A program made the translations under genes and the position numbers. The notes below the pieces were generated by a model. It saw nothing but the letters and a program-made list of their open reading frames with translations. It made no database searches and was not told where the DNA came from. Shown here piece by piece: positions 27,703 through 37,181 of a stretch of DNA of 64,000 bases (positions are counted from its first letter, which is position 1; each line of letters starts with the position of its first letter). Source of the stretch: Planctomycetota bacterium. GTDB taxonomy: Bacteria; Planctomycetota; Planctomycetia; Gemmatales; Gemmataceae. The DNA lies in the NCBI GenBank assembly GCA_009920765.1, contig RFZJ01000009.1, forward strand, positions 1-64,000, in the 5' to 3' direction.

Positions 27703-30700
27703 ATGTACCGAAACACCATTGAGATAGAATTAAAGAACATCGAACCTCGACTCTTACTGGTTCCAAGAAAGGTCGTGGATAAGGTTGTATTACACCAACG
27801 CAAACTTCCAGCAATTCTGGGCCTGATCTCCGGCCAGTTTTCAAGTGTTGATTCTGTTTGGACTGACTTTGAAACAATCAATTCGATTTCCCAAGACCTT
27901 GAATTTGAATTGGAAATCGGTTCCCTGCCATTTGGAAAAATATTGCTCCTTGCAAGAGTTGAAGGCGAAATGCCGGGCAGGTTCAACATCGAGGAACGAA
28001 ACACCTTGTACTGGCGCAGGATTTTTCACGCAGAGGTCAAATTAAAATTCATCGAACTCAAAGAAAAAGGTCTTTTAACAGAATCAGTAATTGAAAAAAA
28101 AATCAAAAGAATCGGTCGAACCATTTTTTCTGAAGCCCTGATGGTGCTTGAACAAGAACACAAAATCTTCCCAGAACAGGATACCGTAGACAAATATATT
28201 TCTTTCGCAGCATCATTTGCTGAAATCTATCGTTTTGCAGAAAATCTTCTTACCAACTATTTCCCATCCATCAAAGACTACGAAACCCTGCTATCAATTA
28301 TAAGAGAAGATGCGGCGGAAGATGTTATTTTCCAGGAAACGCGACTGCCTGGAACCCAAAATCCCCACCCCACTCCTGAAACCCATGCAGAAGAATCCAG
28401 CGAATATTTCAAAAGGCTTTCGGAACAGGCTGAAAAAGAATCATTACAAAACAATGCCACTGCATCTGCAATATTATGGACTCAGGCAAATCGTGTCGCC
28501 CCCGCAGAATTGTCTCCCAACACCATTGAAAAAGCTCACAAGGAAATCCGGAAACTAGTCAAAAGGCTTCAAGCCGCACTTAATTTTAATTCAAATGATT
28601 TCCAAGTCTGGGAATCAGCGCTTCTTCCCTTACTAGATAAGGCAGACCAGGGATCCTCCCCAGTAGAAGCCCGATTGCTTAGAGAACTACAAAGTGCTTG
28701 CGAAGATTATGAACAGGAAATATTTCGAATCGATATTTTAGGCTGGGCAATATCATTCGGAAAAAAATCGCTGAAACGCCCGCTTCGCTTTCAAAGACTA
28801 ATAAAAATCCACCAACGGCTTAAAGAAGCGAGCCTTAATGCAATTACAACACGGCTTGCATTCGCCGATCGAAAAAAACTGGAGACTCTTCTCCAATTGG
28901 TTTGGAAACAAAACGAAAAATTGCTCCGGGACGAAATAAGGCCAATCATTGAAAATAATTTACAAGCGGTAGGACTGAAAGGTGAGGGTGCCTTTGGGGA
29001 AATTGCAAGGCGAAGATTAGTCGAGGAATTTCTCGACCGCATTATTGAACAAGGCTACCTCAATTACTCCGAATTACGCGATATGATTTCCAGAAACCAC
29101 CTCAAACTTGAAGATGTCAGAGATGCTGCATCTTTCCTGAAAGGTGATGCACTTCTTACTTTGGATGAAAATCTTTCTGTTCAACTAGATGGTATTTACA
29201 GGCGCAGTGATTTTTATCTTCGATGGCTAGAAAAAGCTACGGCATTAAATTTTGGCACCACCACAGGCAGAATTCTCACTAAATTTCTGACCCTCCCTTT
29301 TGGGGGCTCTTTTTTACTTATTGAATCTGCGGATTTAATTCGCGACAAAATCTCGGGCGATCGTATTCCCGATTTAACCAGGACCTTAACGTTTATTACT
29401 CTTGGTGCGTTCTTTTTTGGCGTCATCAACAATCAATCATTCCGCAACTTGGTGTTTGATTGTCTTCTAATTTTTTGGAAAATAATCAAGTTTATCTTTT
29501 ACAAAATCCCTTCAACCCTTCTTACTTGGAATCCCTTTTTATTAATTTGGAAAAGCCTACCCGTACAAATAGCGTATTCATTGATACTCAAACCTCTTAT
29601 ATTCACCGAAGCCATCGCAATCTGGCTGCCTAAAACCTACCCATACCATGTAGGGGAAATTGTGCTATTCATTGGATTCACCCTACTTCTTAATTCAAGG
29701 CCTGGCAGATTACTTTCCGAATTTGCAATTTCCAGCATGATGACTTTAGGCAAACTCATACAAGATGGATTAATTTCAATTCTCTTCACCATCATGGTCC
29801 AAAGTTTCAAGAAAACCATTGAAGGGCTTGAATTTATACTTCAATGGGTAAATGATTGGTTACGACTTAGAGGCCGTGCAAAACCATGGCAAGTCGCACT
29901 AAGGGGCATATTGGGATTACTCTGGTCGCCTGTGGCATTTTTCCTCCGCTTTTACACGGTCGTTTTGATCGAACCGGGAATCAACCCTATCAAATTCCCC
30001 ATCTCTTCAGTCGCAGCTAAATTTACATATCCAATCATAATCCCGCTCACCCCGGAAATCGTCCGCATATTCTCTCCTTTCATGGGTGATGTACTTTCAA
30101 ACTTATTCTTTGGGACAACTATATGGCTACTTCCCAATTTATTCGGGTTTCTTTTCTGGGAAACCAAAGAAAACTGGGGATTGTATCGGGCTAATAGGCC
30201 ACAGTCCCTTAGACCAATGGCTGTAGGAACCCATGGGGAAACGATTCCCCAACTTCTTAAATTAGGTTTTCACTCCGGAACCATCCCCAAACTTTTCATG
30301 AAATTAAGAAAAGCCGAGCATGAAGCTGTTTCAAGAAGTGATTGGCGCAAAGCAAGAACTCTAAGGCTTGATTTACAAACCATCAAGGAAAGGCTGGCAC
30401 GCTTTATTGAACGCGATCTGCTCATACCAATGCAACAAAACAACAAATCCTTTGTTAAACCACTTCGAGTTTCAGAAATTTCATTGGGACTCAATAGGAT
30501 TGAAGCGGAAATGACAGGTATGGACGACAACGGTTATGCATCGTTCAAAATATCTTTGGAATTGATCAATGGAATGCTCATGGGAAGTGTTTCCAAACCG
30601 GGCGGAACACTTGCCTTAAACGAACAGCAAAATAGGTGTTTGAGCTTGGGGATCGCAGGATTATATAAGTTTGCTGGAATTGAAGTGTCTAAGGAACAAG

Positions 30701-31092
30701 TAAACAGCAATTTGCCAAGTTGGGTTACAGATTGGAAAATATCCGACGGAAACCTCGTGCTCTTTTCAGAAAACCAAAGCACGATTCTTGTACCAATTAA
30801 TACCGGTGAACCACAACCAAAACTACAGTTTAAAAAACTCGAAAACCCCTGTAGTCTTAAAACACTTGATGCAGAGCGGCTTTTATTTTCAAGACAACCA
30901 CTTACATGGCAAGAATGGTCGGATGGATGGGATCGATCTGCAAACAATCTCTATGTATGGCCACTTTACAATGCGGGAGTGGAACCTGACATTGTTGGGA
31001 ACGCACCAAATCGAATTCCGTTTGATACAATCATGCGATGGCAGGAAACCCCGGAAGGATCAGATCTAAATCAAGGTTACAAATCTGTTTAA
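27703..31092 (+). CDS. Large membrane protein of unknown function
   Basis: 1129 residues that I do not recognise. The first 510 residues are soluble and mostly helical, including a Glu-rich part near 225-260. Several hydrophobic stretches lie between about 520 and 820, for example LTFITLGAFFFGVI near 562, FDCLLIFWKIIKFIFYKIP near 585, VGEIVLFIGFTLLL near 650 and GILGLLWSPVAFFLRF near 735. After LFWETKENWGLYRANRP comes a soluble C-terminal part of about 300 residues with AVGTHGETI and a long charged helix. There is no signal peptide. The gene is divergent from the AAA+/VWA pair, which suggests but does not prove a link. It converges with the caspase-like gene. Confidence 0.75.
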   Translation: MYRNTIEIELKNIEPRLLLVPRKVVDKVVLHQRKLPAILGLISGQFSSVDSVWTDFETINSISQDLEFELEIGSLPFGKILLLARVEGEMPGRFNIEERNTLYWRRIFHAEVKLKFIELKEKGLLTESVIEKKIKRIGRTIFSEALMVLEQEHKIFPEQDTVDKYISFAASFAEIYRFAENLLTNYFPSIKDYETLLSIIREDAAEDVIFQETRLPGTQNPHPTPETHAEESSEYFKRLSEQAEKESLQNNATASAILWTQANRVAPAELSPNTIEKAHKEIRKLVKRLQAALNFNSNDFQVWESALLPLLDKADQGSSPVEARLLRELQSACEDYEQEIFRIDILGWAISFGKKSLKRPLRFQRLIKIHQRLKEASLNAITTRLAFADRKKLETLLQLVWKQNEKLLRDEIRPIIENNLQAVGLKGEGAFGEIARRRLVEEFLDRIIEQGYLNYSELRDMISRNHLKLEDVRDAASFLKGDALLTLDENLSVQLDGIYRRSDFYLRWLEKATALNFGTTTGRILTKFLTLPFGGSFLLIESADLIRDKISGDRIPDLTRTLTFITLGAFFFGVINNQSFRNLVFDCLLIFWKIIKFIFYKIPSTLLTWNPFLLIWKSLPVQIAYSLILKPLIFTEAIAIWLPKTYPYHVGEIVLFIGFTLLLNSRPGRLLSEFAISSMMTLGKLIQDGLISILFTIMVQSFKKTIEGLEFILQWVNDWLRLRGRAKPWQVALRGILGLLWSPVAFFLRFYTVVLIEPGINPIKFPISSVAAKFTYPIIIPLTPEIVRIFSPFMGDVLSNLFFGTTIWLLPNLFGFLFWETKENWGLYRANRPQSLRPMAVGTHGETIPQLLKLGFHSGTIPKLFMKLRKAEHEAVSRSDWRKARTLRLDLQTIKERLARFIERDLLIPMQQNNKSFVKPLRVSEISLGLNRIEAEMTGMDDNGYASFKISLELINGMLMGSVSKPGGTLALNEQQNRCLSLGIAGLYKFAGIEVSKEQVNSNLPSWVTDWKISDGNLVLFSENQSTILVPINTGEPQPKLQFKKLENPCSLKTLDAERLLFSRQPLTWQEWSDGWDRSANNLYVWPLYNAGVEPDIVGNAPNRIPFDTIMRWQETPEGSDLNQGYKSV

Positions 31093-31096
31093 AATG

Positions 31097-33253
31097 CTAT
31101 TTTGCAGCCTGCCATTCAAGCCCCAATGTGGTGAATTTTTCGCGCTTAGCAAGAACTTCCCAAGGACTTCCAGCCGTAGTTTTGACCAAAGTTTCCATCG
31201 TTTTGGAAGATTCTTTTGCAAGTTTTTTACCCGCACTATCACCCTGCAACTTTGCTGTTGCTGCCAACTTCCAACCGCCATGAATCTTTGGATCCATTGG
31301 AGGGAGTTCTTTGCGCATTTGACCAAGCATTGACTGGTATTCATAAAGATAGGCAATTTGGGCCTCCAGCCGTGCTCGTATAAAATCATAATTTGCCTGC
31401 CATCGCTTGCTTTCAGCATCTTTCATTTCTTCATTTTTCTTTAAGTCTTCAAGAGCTTCCTGCAGATTAACAAACATGCGAGCAACCTCTTTTTCATCAT
31501 TCTCAATACCAGCCTTGAAAGAAATTTCATTGGCTGGAGCACGATATCCATCCTTGAGCACATTTAAGTTTACTTTGGCAATTCTTCTTTTATCATCAAC
31601 TTCTTTTTTAATATCAGCAGGTGCAGGAAGATTAGATATAACCCAAAGCTCGATACGTGCCTTTTTCACATTTTTTTGCAAGTCCGTTTCAGGGCCATCT
31701 GCTTTTGCATATTCTTTAATAATCTGATCAGCAATCGGCGGAAGATATTCCAATCGAATTGAGTTATCTATTTCAGATGCTTTTACCGGAGGAGTTCCAA
31801 TCTCCTCAAGCACCGATTTAACAAGTGCTATGCCTTCTTTATTAACAGGCTTCAAACCAGTAATAGCAAGCTTGGGGGGCATGGGCTCTGAAGGATCGAA
31901 CTCTGCGCCATTATCCTTTAACTCACCGTACATCTTAGGCGTTTGCTTGAACTTTTGTTCTGTTGCAAGCACTTCAACATTTTTTACAGTAGCCTCAAAA
32001 AGCTTATCAATCGGAATATTATCCCCCTGCTTTTGTATCTGGCCTTGCACACCTTTTTGCAAAGCGTCCACGAAACCATCTAAAAACACCCCCAACGGTT
32101 CACCATCTGTTTCCATTGAACGCTGTTCAGCGGCGCATGCAGTAATAACTTGGACTCCTGGTGGCACCACCTTGATAACTTCCTCCATTTTTGCACTCAT
32201 TGGTTGGCCACCTGGTCGCTCGACCCCAATGGTTGGACTAAATCTGCAAACATCAAGGACCAAAATCTTCTGATGAGCGGCACAAGTTTCAAGTTCTTTG
32301 TAAAGCCAGGACAACGGAATCAGGCTGGCAGGATCTGTAAGGTCACCCTCGATGGGAGCAAGATAAACCTGACCATCATTTTCAACAGCATGTCCAACAA
32401 ACACCAACATCAAATGATCCTGCTTCCTGGATGTTTTTAAAAAATCGGTGATTGTGCTCTCAACAACAGATCTTGTAGGCGGTGCAGGATTATCCTTGGC
32501 AGCATCACTTAGGTGAATTATTTGGTTTTGAGGCACCCTCATCTGATTGGTCAGATATTTGGTAATGGCTGGAATATTCTTCATCCCTTGCACCATCAAA
32601 CCATACTGAGTTGGGTTGGCATAAAGGTAATTGTGAATGCTTACCACCAAGGCCCGTCTAGGAAAGGGTAAAGTTGAACTAACTGTAGGATTATTCTTTT
32701 TACTTTTACCAGATGCTTTACCACTTTCTGTATCAACAGCGGGACCATCTTTGTCGAGACTTTTGGATTTACCGTCCCCATTAGAAGCAACCACTTCTCC
32801 AGAATTTTCTTTCAATTTTTCCTTAAGAAACGGCATAGCCATCACAACAACAACACCTAGAATCCCCATAAAAAACATAACAAGAACTGGAACAAACCAA
32901 CTGACTTTTTTCTTGCGGTACTTCGAAGAATACGAAGGATCATAATTCTCATCCGTTAATCCAAATTGATTTGTTACCGATTGGGCACCCAAATGATTCA
33001 TGGGTACTGGCGGAACTACAGGTAAAGGAGGAACGCCGGTACGTCCACCTGCTAGCACTGGGGGAACGACCGGAGCTTTGGAACTTTGCCGGGGTTGATT
33101 TGTTTTTACGCTAGATTGAGGTTGGGAAATATTAGGCTTTATTTGCATCGCCATATTGCAAAATTTACAGCGAATAACTTGGTTTACCCACTGGGTCGGA
33201 ACCTTAAGAACTTTTTTACATCCAGGGCATGTGGCATTAATAGCGGTAGACAT
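31097..33253 (-). CDS. Zinc-ribbon, transmembrane, caspase-like protein
   Basis: 718 residues. The N-terminus is a zinc ribbon with C9, C12, C29 and C32. A Pro/Gln-rich linker leads to one transmembrane helix (about 119-142). The next region is a peptidase C14 (caspase/metacaspase) fold: ALVVSIHNYLYANP near 201, catalytic His H288 in LVFVGHAVENDG and catalytic Cys C336 in ILVLDVCRF. Both dyad residues are present. The remaining 330 residues are helical and charged. The ribbon would face the cytoplasm and the protease the outside if the helix inserts in the positive-inside sense, but the topology is not certain. Substrate unknown. Confidence 0.87.
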   Translation of the reverse strand: MSTAINATCPGCKKVLKVPTQWVNQVIRCKFCNMAMQIKPNISQPQSSVKTNQPRQSSKAPVVPPVLAGGRTGVPPLPVVPPVPMNHLGAQSVTNQFGLTDENYDPSYSSKYRKKKVSWFVPVLVMFFMGILGVVVVMAMPFLKEKLKENSGEVVASNGDGKSKSLDKDGPAVDTESGKASGKSKKNNPTVSSTLPFPRRALVVSIHNYLYANPTQYGLMVQGMKNIPAITKYLTNQMRVPQNQIIHLSDAAKDNPAPPTRSVVESTITDFLKTSRKQDHLMLVFVGHAVENDGQVYLAPIEGDLTDPASLIPLSWLYKELETCAAHQKILVLDVCRFSPTIGVERPGGQPMSAKMEEVIKVVPPGVQVITACAAEQRSMETDGEPLGVFLDGFVDALQKGVQGQIQKQGDNIPIDKLFEATVKNVEVLATEQKFKQTPKMYGELKDNGAEFDPSEPMPPKLAITGLKPVNKEGIALVKSVLEEIGTPPVKASEIDNSIRLEYLPPIADQIIKEYAKADGPETDLQKNVKKARIELWVISNLPAPADIKKEVDDKRRIAKVNLNVLKDGYRAPANEISFKAGIENDEKEVARMFVNLQEALEDLKKNEEMKDAESKRWQANYDFIRARLEAQIAYLYEYQSMLGQMRKELPPMDPKIHGGWKLAATAKLQGDSAGKKLAKESSKTMETLVKTTAGSPWEVLAKREKFTTLGLEWQAAK

Positions 33254-33270
33254 TTTTAAACCTTTAAAAA

Positions 33271-33287
33271 CAGGAAATCATTTCCTG
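33271..33287. promoter_or_regulatory. Inverted repeat upstream of the caspase-like gene
   Basis: CAGGAAAT and ATTTCCTG form a perfect eight-base inverted repeat around one base, centred 26 bp upstream of the start codon at 33253. It could be an operator or a 5'-leader hairpin. A chance palindrome in AT-rich DNA is also possible. Confidence 0.25.
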
Positions 33288-33400
33288 ATATCAAGAGCAA
33301 AAGCTGTATATATCATAACCTCTAAAATTAAGACGGTGAACGATAAACTTTTGTTTCAGGATTTTTTATTATTATTGGCAAAACAAAAAAAGAAGGCAGT

Positions 33401-34222
33401 TTATTCAAGAACTAAAGCATCTGCATTAAAAACCGGGCCATCAACACAGATTCTTTTATAATCCCAGCCTTGTTCCGCCTTTACTTTTACAACACAACTA
33501 AAACAAATCCCCAAGCCACAGGCCATTGGTGATTCAAGTGAAACATGGCAAGGGATATTTTCCTCAAGTGCCAACTTACACAAGGCATGAAGCATGGGTT
33601 CAGGGCCACACCCATACCAATGATCTGCCTTAGGCAATGTTTTGAGTAATTCTGTTACCCTTCCATGGAATCCCCTTGACCCATCGTCTGTTGTGCAAAA
33701 CAATTCCAAACCAATACTTTCAAAATGGTCAACGCCAGCAAGAAAAGATCCAGAGCGGACACCATAAATCATGGTGATTTTTTCCAAAGTTTTTTTGAGT
33801 GAATCCCCACCATAAGCTTTTATGCCCAGCAATTGTTTCCCAAATGCAAGGAAAGGAGTCTGTCCAATCCCACCTGCAATAAAAGCGACGTGCTTTTTTT
33901 CTGAAAAAATCGGAAAAGGCTTGCCCAGAGGCCCCCAAATTTCAATTGATTGGCCTGGAACAACAGCAGGGAGAAGAGAGGTCATTTTACCTAGTTCGAG
34001 GTAAACGATTTCAATTCCTATAGATTCACCCTGATCATCAAGAATTGTGTCGTAGAGGGCAAAAGGCCTACCTAATAGAGGATCATTTCCACCGGGTAGC
34101 TTGATCATCACAAATTGCCCCGGCCTAATTAGGGAGGCGATTTTGGGACAATTCAGCCTTATCAGGTGCGTCTTACTGGCAATCGTGCACTGATCAACAA
34201 CTTCGGCGTTTTCTTGAAACAT
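33401..34222 (-). CDS. pyrK: Dihydroorotate dehydrogenase electron-transfer subunit-like protein
   Basis: 273 residues. LGRPFALYD is the FAD-binding RxY-type motif. FIAGGIGQTPFLAF is the NAD-binding loop. CGLGICFSC with a later RICVDGPVF gives the four Cys of the PyrK [2Fe-2S] site. PyrK passes electrons from dihydroorotate dehydrogenase type 1B to NAD. No pyrD is in the window, so the partner must lie elsewhere. The frame runs upstream into the rluB-like gene, but ATG 34222, just after that gene's stop (34227) and eight bases from AGGA, is the likely start. This implies translational coupling. Confidence 0.9.
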   Translation of the reverse strand: MFQENAEVVDQCTIASKTHLIRLNCPKIASLIRPGQFVMIKLPGGNDPLLGRPFALYDTILDDQGESIGIEIVYLELGKMTSLLPAVVPGQSIEIWGPLGKPFPIFSEKKHVAFIAGGIGQTPFLAFGKQLLGIKAYGGDSLKKTLEKITMIYGVRSGSFLAGVDHFESIGLELFCTTDDGSRGFHGRVTELLKTLPKADHWYGCGPEPMLHALCKLALEENIPCHVSLESPMACGLGICFSCVVKVKAEQGWDYKRICVDGPVFNADALVLE

Positions 34223-34226
34223 AGAA

Positions 34227-34985
34227 TCATTCCTGCTCGATGGTTTGATCCGCAATTTTAATAAGCGAACTCAATTCCCAACTTTTCAATTTGCGTGCCT
34301 TTCCTTTAGGTAACCTATCCAACCTGATAGAGCCGATCGATACCCTTTTCAGTCTGATAACCTTATGGCCCAACTTGGCAAGCATTCTTCTGATTTCGCG
34401 GTTTTTTCCTTCGCAAAGGGTGATTTCAAGCCAAGAGCTTTCGCCCTGCCTTTTTAAGATCCGAACCTTTTTAGCCTTGAGTTTCCCCTCACTAGACCAA
34501 ATCCCCTTAACCAATTTTTGCATATCTTCATTTTTGGGGAGGCCCGCTACCTGTGCATGATAAGTTTTCTCAACCCCAAATTTAGGATGCATCAACTTCT
34601 GAGCAAATTCGCCATCATTCGTAAGAAGCAGTAAGCCTTCACTATCTTCATCCAACCGGCCTACCGTGAAAATTCTTTCAGTAACATGAGGTAGAAGGTC
34701 TTTTGCCAACGGCCTGCGGGCGGGGTCATGGTTGGTACAAAGATACCCCTGCGGCTTGTTGAGAAGCCAATAAACATGTTGCTCGGAGCTAAGATCTTGG
34801 CCATCAACAGTAACCACCTCGCCGGGACGCACCCGGGCGCTAAGATCGCGCACTACAACTCCATCAATTTTAACTTTCCCTCGTTGGATAAGAATTTCGC
34901 AATGCCTGCGAGAATCAACACCTGCATGTGCAAGATATTGGTTTAGTCTCTTGGCTTTTTGAACAGGTTCTATTGGTTCTTTCAT
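34227..34985 (-). CDS. RluB/RsuA-family rRNA pseudouridine synthase
   Basis: About 252 residues. An S4 RNA-binding domain opens the protein (RLNQYLAHAGVDSRRHCE, then GKVKIDG). The catalytic Asp is in GRLDEDSEGLLLLTNDG. The C-terminal REIRRMLAKLGHKV motif is typical of the RsuA/RluB/RluE/RluF group. It converts a specific uridine in rRNA to pseudouridine. RluB (23S) is the likeliest by length, but the target cannot be fixed from sequence. ATG 34985 is preferred over GTG 34997. It is followed at once by pyrK. Confidence 0.92.
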   Translation of the reverse strand: MKEPIEPVQKAKRLNQYLAHAGVDSRRHCEILIQRGKVKIDGVVVRDLSARVRPGEVVTVDGQDLSSEQHVYWLLNKPQGYLCTNHDPARRPLAKDLLPHVTERIFTVGRLDEDSEGLLLLTNDGEFAQKLMHPKFGVEKTYHAQVAGLPKNEDMQKLVKGIWSSEGKLKAKKVRILKRQGESSWLEITLCEGKNREIRRMLAKLGHKVIRLKRVSIGSIRLDRLPKGKARKLKSWELSSLIKIADQTIEQE

Positions 34986-35022
34986 TATATTTTCCACTTT
35001 TTCAAACTATTAATAGTCTTCA

Positions 35023-35703
35023 TCAAACACCAAGCTGGGCTTTTAGTGCCCTAAGTTCTTCACGAAGAGTTTTAACTTCCTCCTGCAAACTACTAACCAA
35101 ATCCCGCAACTCTACCGCATCATTATTTCGCCTGCTAGCTGGAAGATCATCATCAGCAACCGAAATAGCAGTACTTCTAATCCTAGCTATTTCATCGGGA
35201 GAATGAAACCCATGGGTGACTCTTGCACCGCGAACGCCCTTGGGATCAACCCATAAAATCAATTTTCGTGCTGCAAGTGAATCCAAAGCTTCGCGTAAAT
35301 CTTCAAGGGAATCGAACGTTTCCATTCTGCCTGCCCTAGTGCGTAGCAAACCCTCTGTTTGCGGTCCTCGCAACAAAAGTTCCCCAAGAACGGACATATC
35401 ACGTTTACTTAGATTCCATTTTGTATACAACTCATGCTGCCAGCGTTCTACCCTGCCTCCGCGCACCATGGAAATCAATCCCTTGGCAATACAATTGCGA
35501 ATCCCAGTTTCGACTTGATAGTCCTGAAGATTCATAACAGGATCGCGGTTGGATTTTTGATTGGCAGCATTAACCAAGGCGTTCAATGAAAGAGGATAAG
35601 CCTCAGGAGTCGTTTTGGCCTTTTCGATTAATACACCTAAGATTCGGCGTTCTAGAATATCCAAGGCCGGCCATATTTGCTCGGTCACCGACTCTTTTTC
35701 CAT
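35023..35703 (-). CDS. DUF480 / YceH-family protein
   Basis: About 226 residues from ATG 35703. Strong YceH-type sequence starts at LERRILGVLIEKAKTTPEAY, then LNALVNAANQKSNRDPVMNL. Two winged-helix domains are expected. The C-terminal 30 residues (LRDLVSSLQEEVKTLREELR) form a short coiled coil. Function is not established in the family. The frame is open to ATG 35805, but the conserved domain starts only after residue 35 of that longer version, so the extra part is probably untranslated. Confidence 0.87.
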   Translation of the reverse strand: MEKESVTEQIWPALDILERRILGVLIEKAKTTPEAYPLSLNALVNAANQKSNRDPVMNLQDYQVETGIRNCIAKGLISMVRGGRVERWQHELYTKWNLSKRDMSVLGELLLRGPQTEGLLRTRAGRMETFDSLEDLREALDSLAARKLILWVDPKGVRGARVTHGFHSPDEIARIRSTAISVADDDLPASRRNNDAVELRDLVSSLQEEVKTLREELRALKAQLGV

Positions 35704-35896
35704 GCTGTTTTCTTGATTTTCCACAACTATACCCTTATTAAATGGTTTCTCTATGCTTTTGAAAGTATATTCAAGACTGGGCAGTTGAAGCCATGCTAAT
35801 TGCATTTATGCACAAAAAGATAGATACCCATGGCTCGTTTGCTTCCATAAAACTAAAAAAGAGTGGCGATACAATCCCGAAATGCTGGAGTTTTAA

Positions 35897-37102
35897 ATGG
35901 ACCTTCATGAATTGATCGTAGAATTACGCGAAGTAAATAAATCGAAAATCGTACTGCTTGTTGCAGATGGATTGGGTGGTTTGCCCATGACTCCGGGTGG
36001 AAAAACCGAACTTGAATCTGCCAGCACTCCAAACATGGATACCCTTGCACGAGAGGGGATTTGTGGCCTGAGTATACCTGTATTGCCTGGAATCACTCCA
36101 GGAAGTGGCCCCGGACATCTGGGATTGTTTGGCTATGATCCCCTTAAATATCGAATCGGACGAGGAATTCTTGAAGCCTTGGGGATTAATTTCGAAGTTG
36201 GTAAAAATGATGTCGCGATTCGCGGAAACTTTTGCACCATAGATTCCGATGGAAAAATAACCGATCGTAGAGCAGGCAGACCCACCACCGAACAATGCGT
36301 GGCGATGTGTAAAAAACTAAAGCAGATCAAAATCCCAGGCGTCGAGATTTTTGTTGAACCAGTCCGCGAACACCGTTTTGTAGTTGTTTTTCGTGCTACA
36401 GGATTGGGTGACCGCATCAACGACACCGACCCTCAACAAGTTGGCTTAAAACCACTTACAGCAAAGGGTGAAGACCCCGCTTCCCAAAAAGCTGCAGAAA
36501 TAACCAATAAATTTGCTCATCAAGCTAGCTTGGTACTTGCTCAAGATTCTCCAACAAACATGATCACCCTGCGTGGTTTTGCAACATTTCCCAAAATTGC
36601 AACCATGGAACAGGTATACGGCCTTAAATCTGCCGCAATTGCTGTTTATCCCATGTATAAAGGGCTGGCCCGACTAGTGGGCATGGATATCTTAAACGCT
36701 GGTAGCTCTCTCTCTGATCAAGTTGAAACACTAAAAAAGTCTTGGAACGACTACGACTTCTTCTTCCTGCATTACAAGTACACTGACAGCACAGGTGAAG
36801 ATGGAAATTTTCAGGCCAAAGTTGAAATGATTGAGAAGCTGGATGCTGCGATTCCCTCGATCAAGTCCTTAAAACCCGATGTGTTTATAATTACCGGCGA
36901 TCACAGTACACCAAGTAAACTCAAAAGCCATAGCTGGCATTCGGTACCAACCTTGATATCTGCTGCAAGCTGCAGGACTGATGGTGTTACAGAATTTGGC
37001 GAGTCGTATTGCCTGCAAGGAGGCTTGGGGCATTTTGAAGCCAAATATTTGATGAGCCTTGCAATGGCCCATGCAGGCAAGCTTGGGAAATACGGGGCCT
37101 AA
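35897..37102 (+). CDS. apgM: 2,3-bisphosphoglycerate-independent phosphoglycerate mutase, ApgM type
   Basis: 401 residues of the archaeal-type iPGM family (TIGR00306). KIVLLVADGLGGLP gives the first metal Asp. TPGSGPGHLGLFGYDP contains the nucleophilic serine region. RRAGRPTTEQC, KYTDSTGEDGNF and ITGDHSTP supply substrate and metal ligands in the usual order. It interconverts 3- and 2-phosphoglycerate in glycolysis. It is clearly different from the ApgM-like protein beside hom (14805-16031), which has APDEASHEG at the equivalent position. GGAG seven bases upstream supports the start. Confidence 0.93.
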   Translation: MDLHELIVELREVNKSKIVLLVADGLGGLPMTPGGKTELESASTPNMDTLAREGICGLSIPVLPGITPGSGPGHLGLFGYDPLKYRIGRGILEALGINFEVGKNDVAIRGNFCTIDSDGKITDRRAGRPTTEQCVAMCKKLKQIKIPGVEIFVEPVREHRFVVVFRATGLGDRINDTDPQQVGLKPLTAKGEDPASQKAAEITNKFAHQASLVLAQDSPTNMITLRGFATFPKIATMEQVYGLKSAAIAVYPMYKGLARLVGMDILNAGSSLSDQVETLKKSWNDYDFFFLHYKYTDSTGEDGNFQAKVEMIEKLDAAIPSIKSLKPDVFIITGDHSTPSKLKSHSWHSVPTLISAASCRTDGVTEFGESYCLQGGLGHFEAKYLMSLAMAHAGKLGKYGA

Positions 37103-37123
37103 CATGAATCGTTGTAAATCCAA

Positions 37124-37165
37124 AAACATATCGCTTTCGCAACCAGCTTGCTAAGCGATATGTTT
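37124..37165 (-). terminator. Terminator hairpin between apgM and prfB
   Basis: AAACATATCGCTT (37124-37136) is the exact reverse complement of AAGCGATATGTTT (37153-37165), a 13-bp stem. The loop itself contains a smaller GCAA/TTGC pairing. On the minus strand the stem runs directly into TTTTTGG, so it fits as the intrinsic terminator of prfB. On the plus strand the following AAATTT is a poorer tail, but the hairpin may also stop apgM transcription. Confidence 0.75.
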
Positions 37166-37181
37166 AAATTTCGAAAACTAA

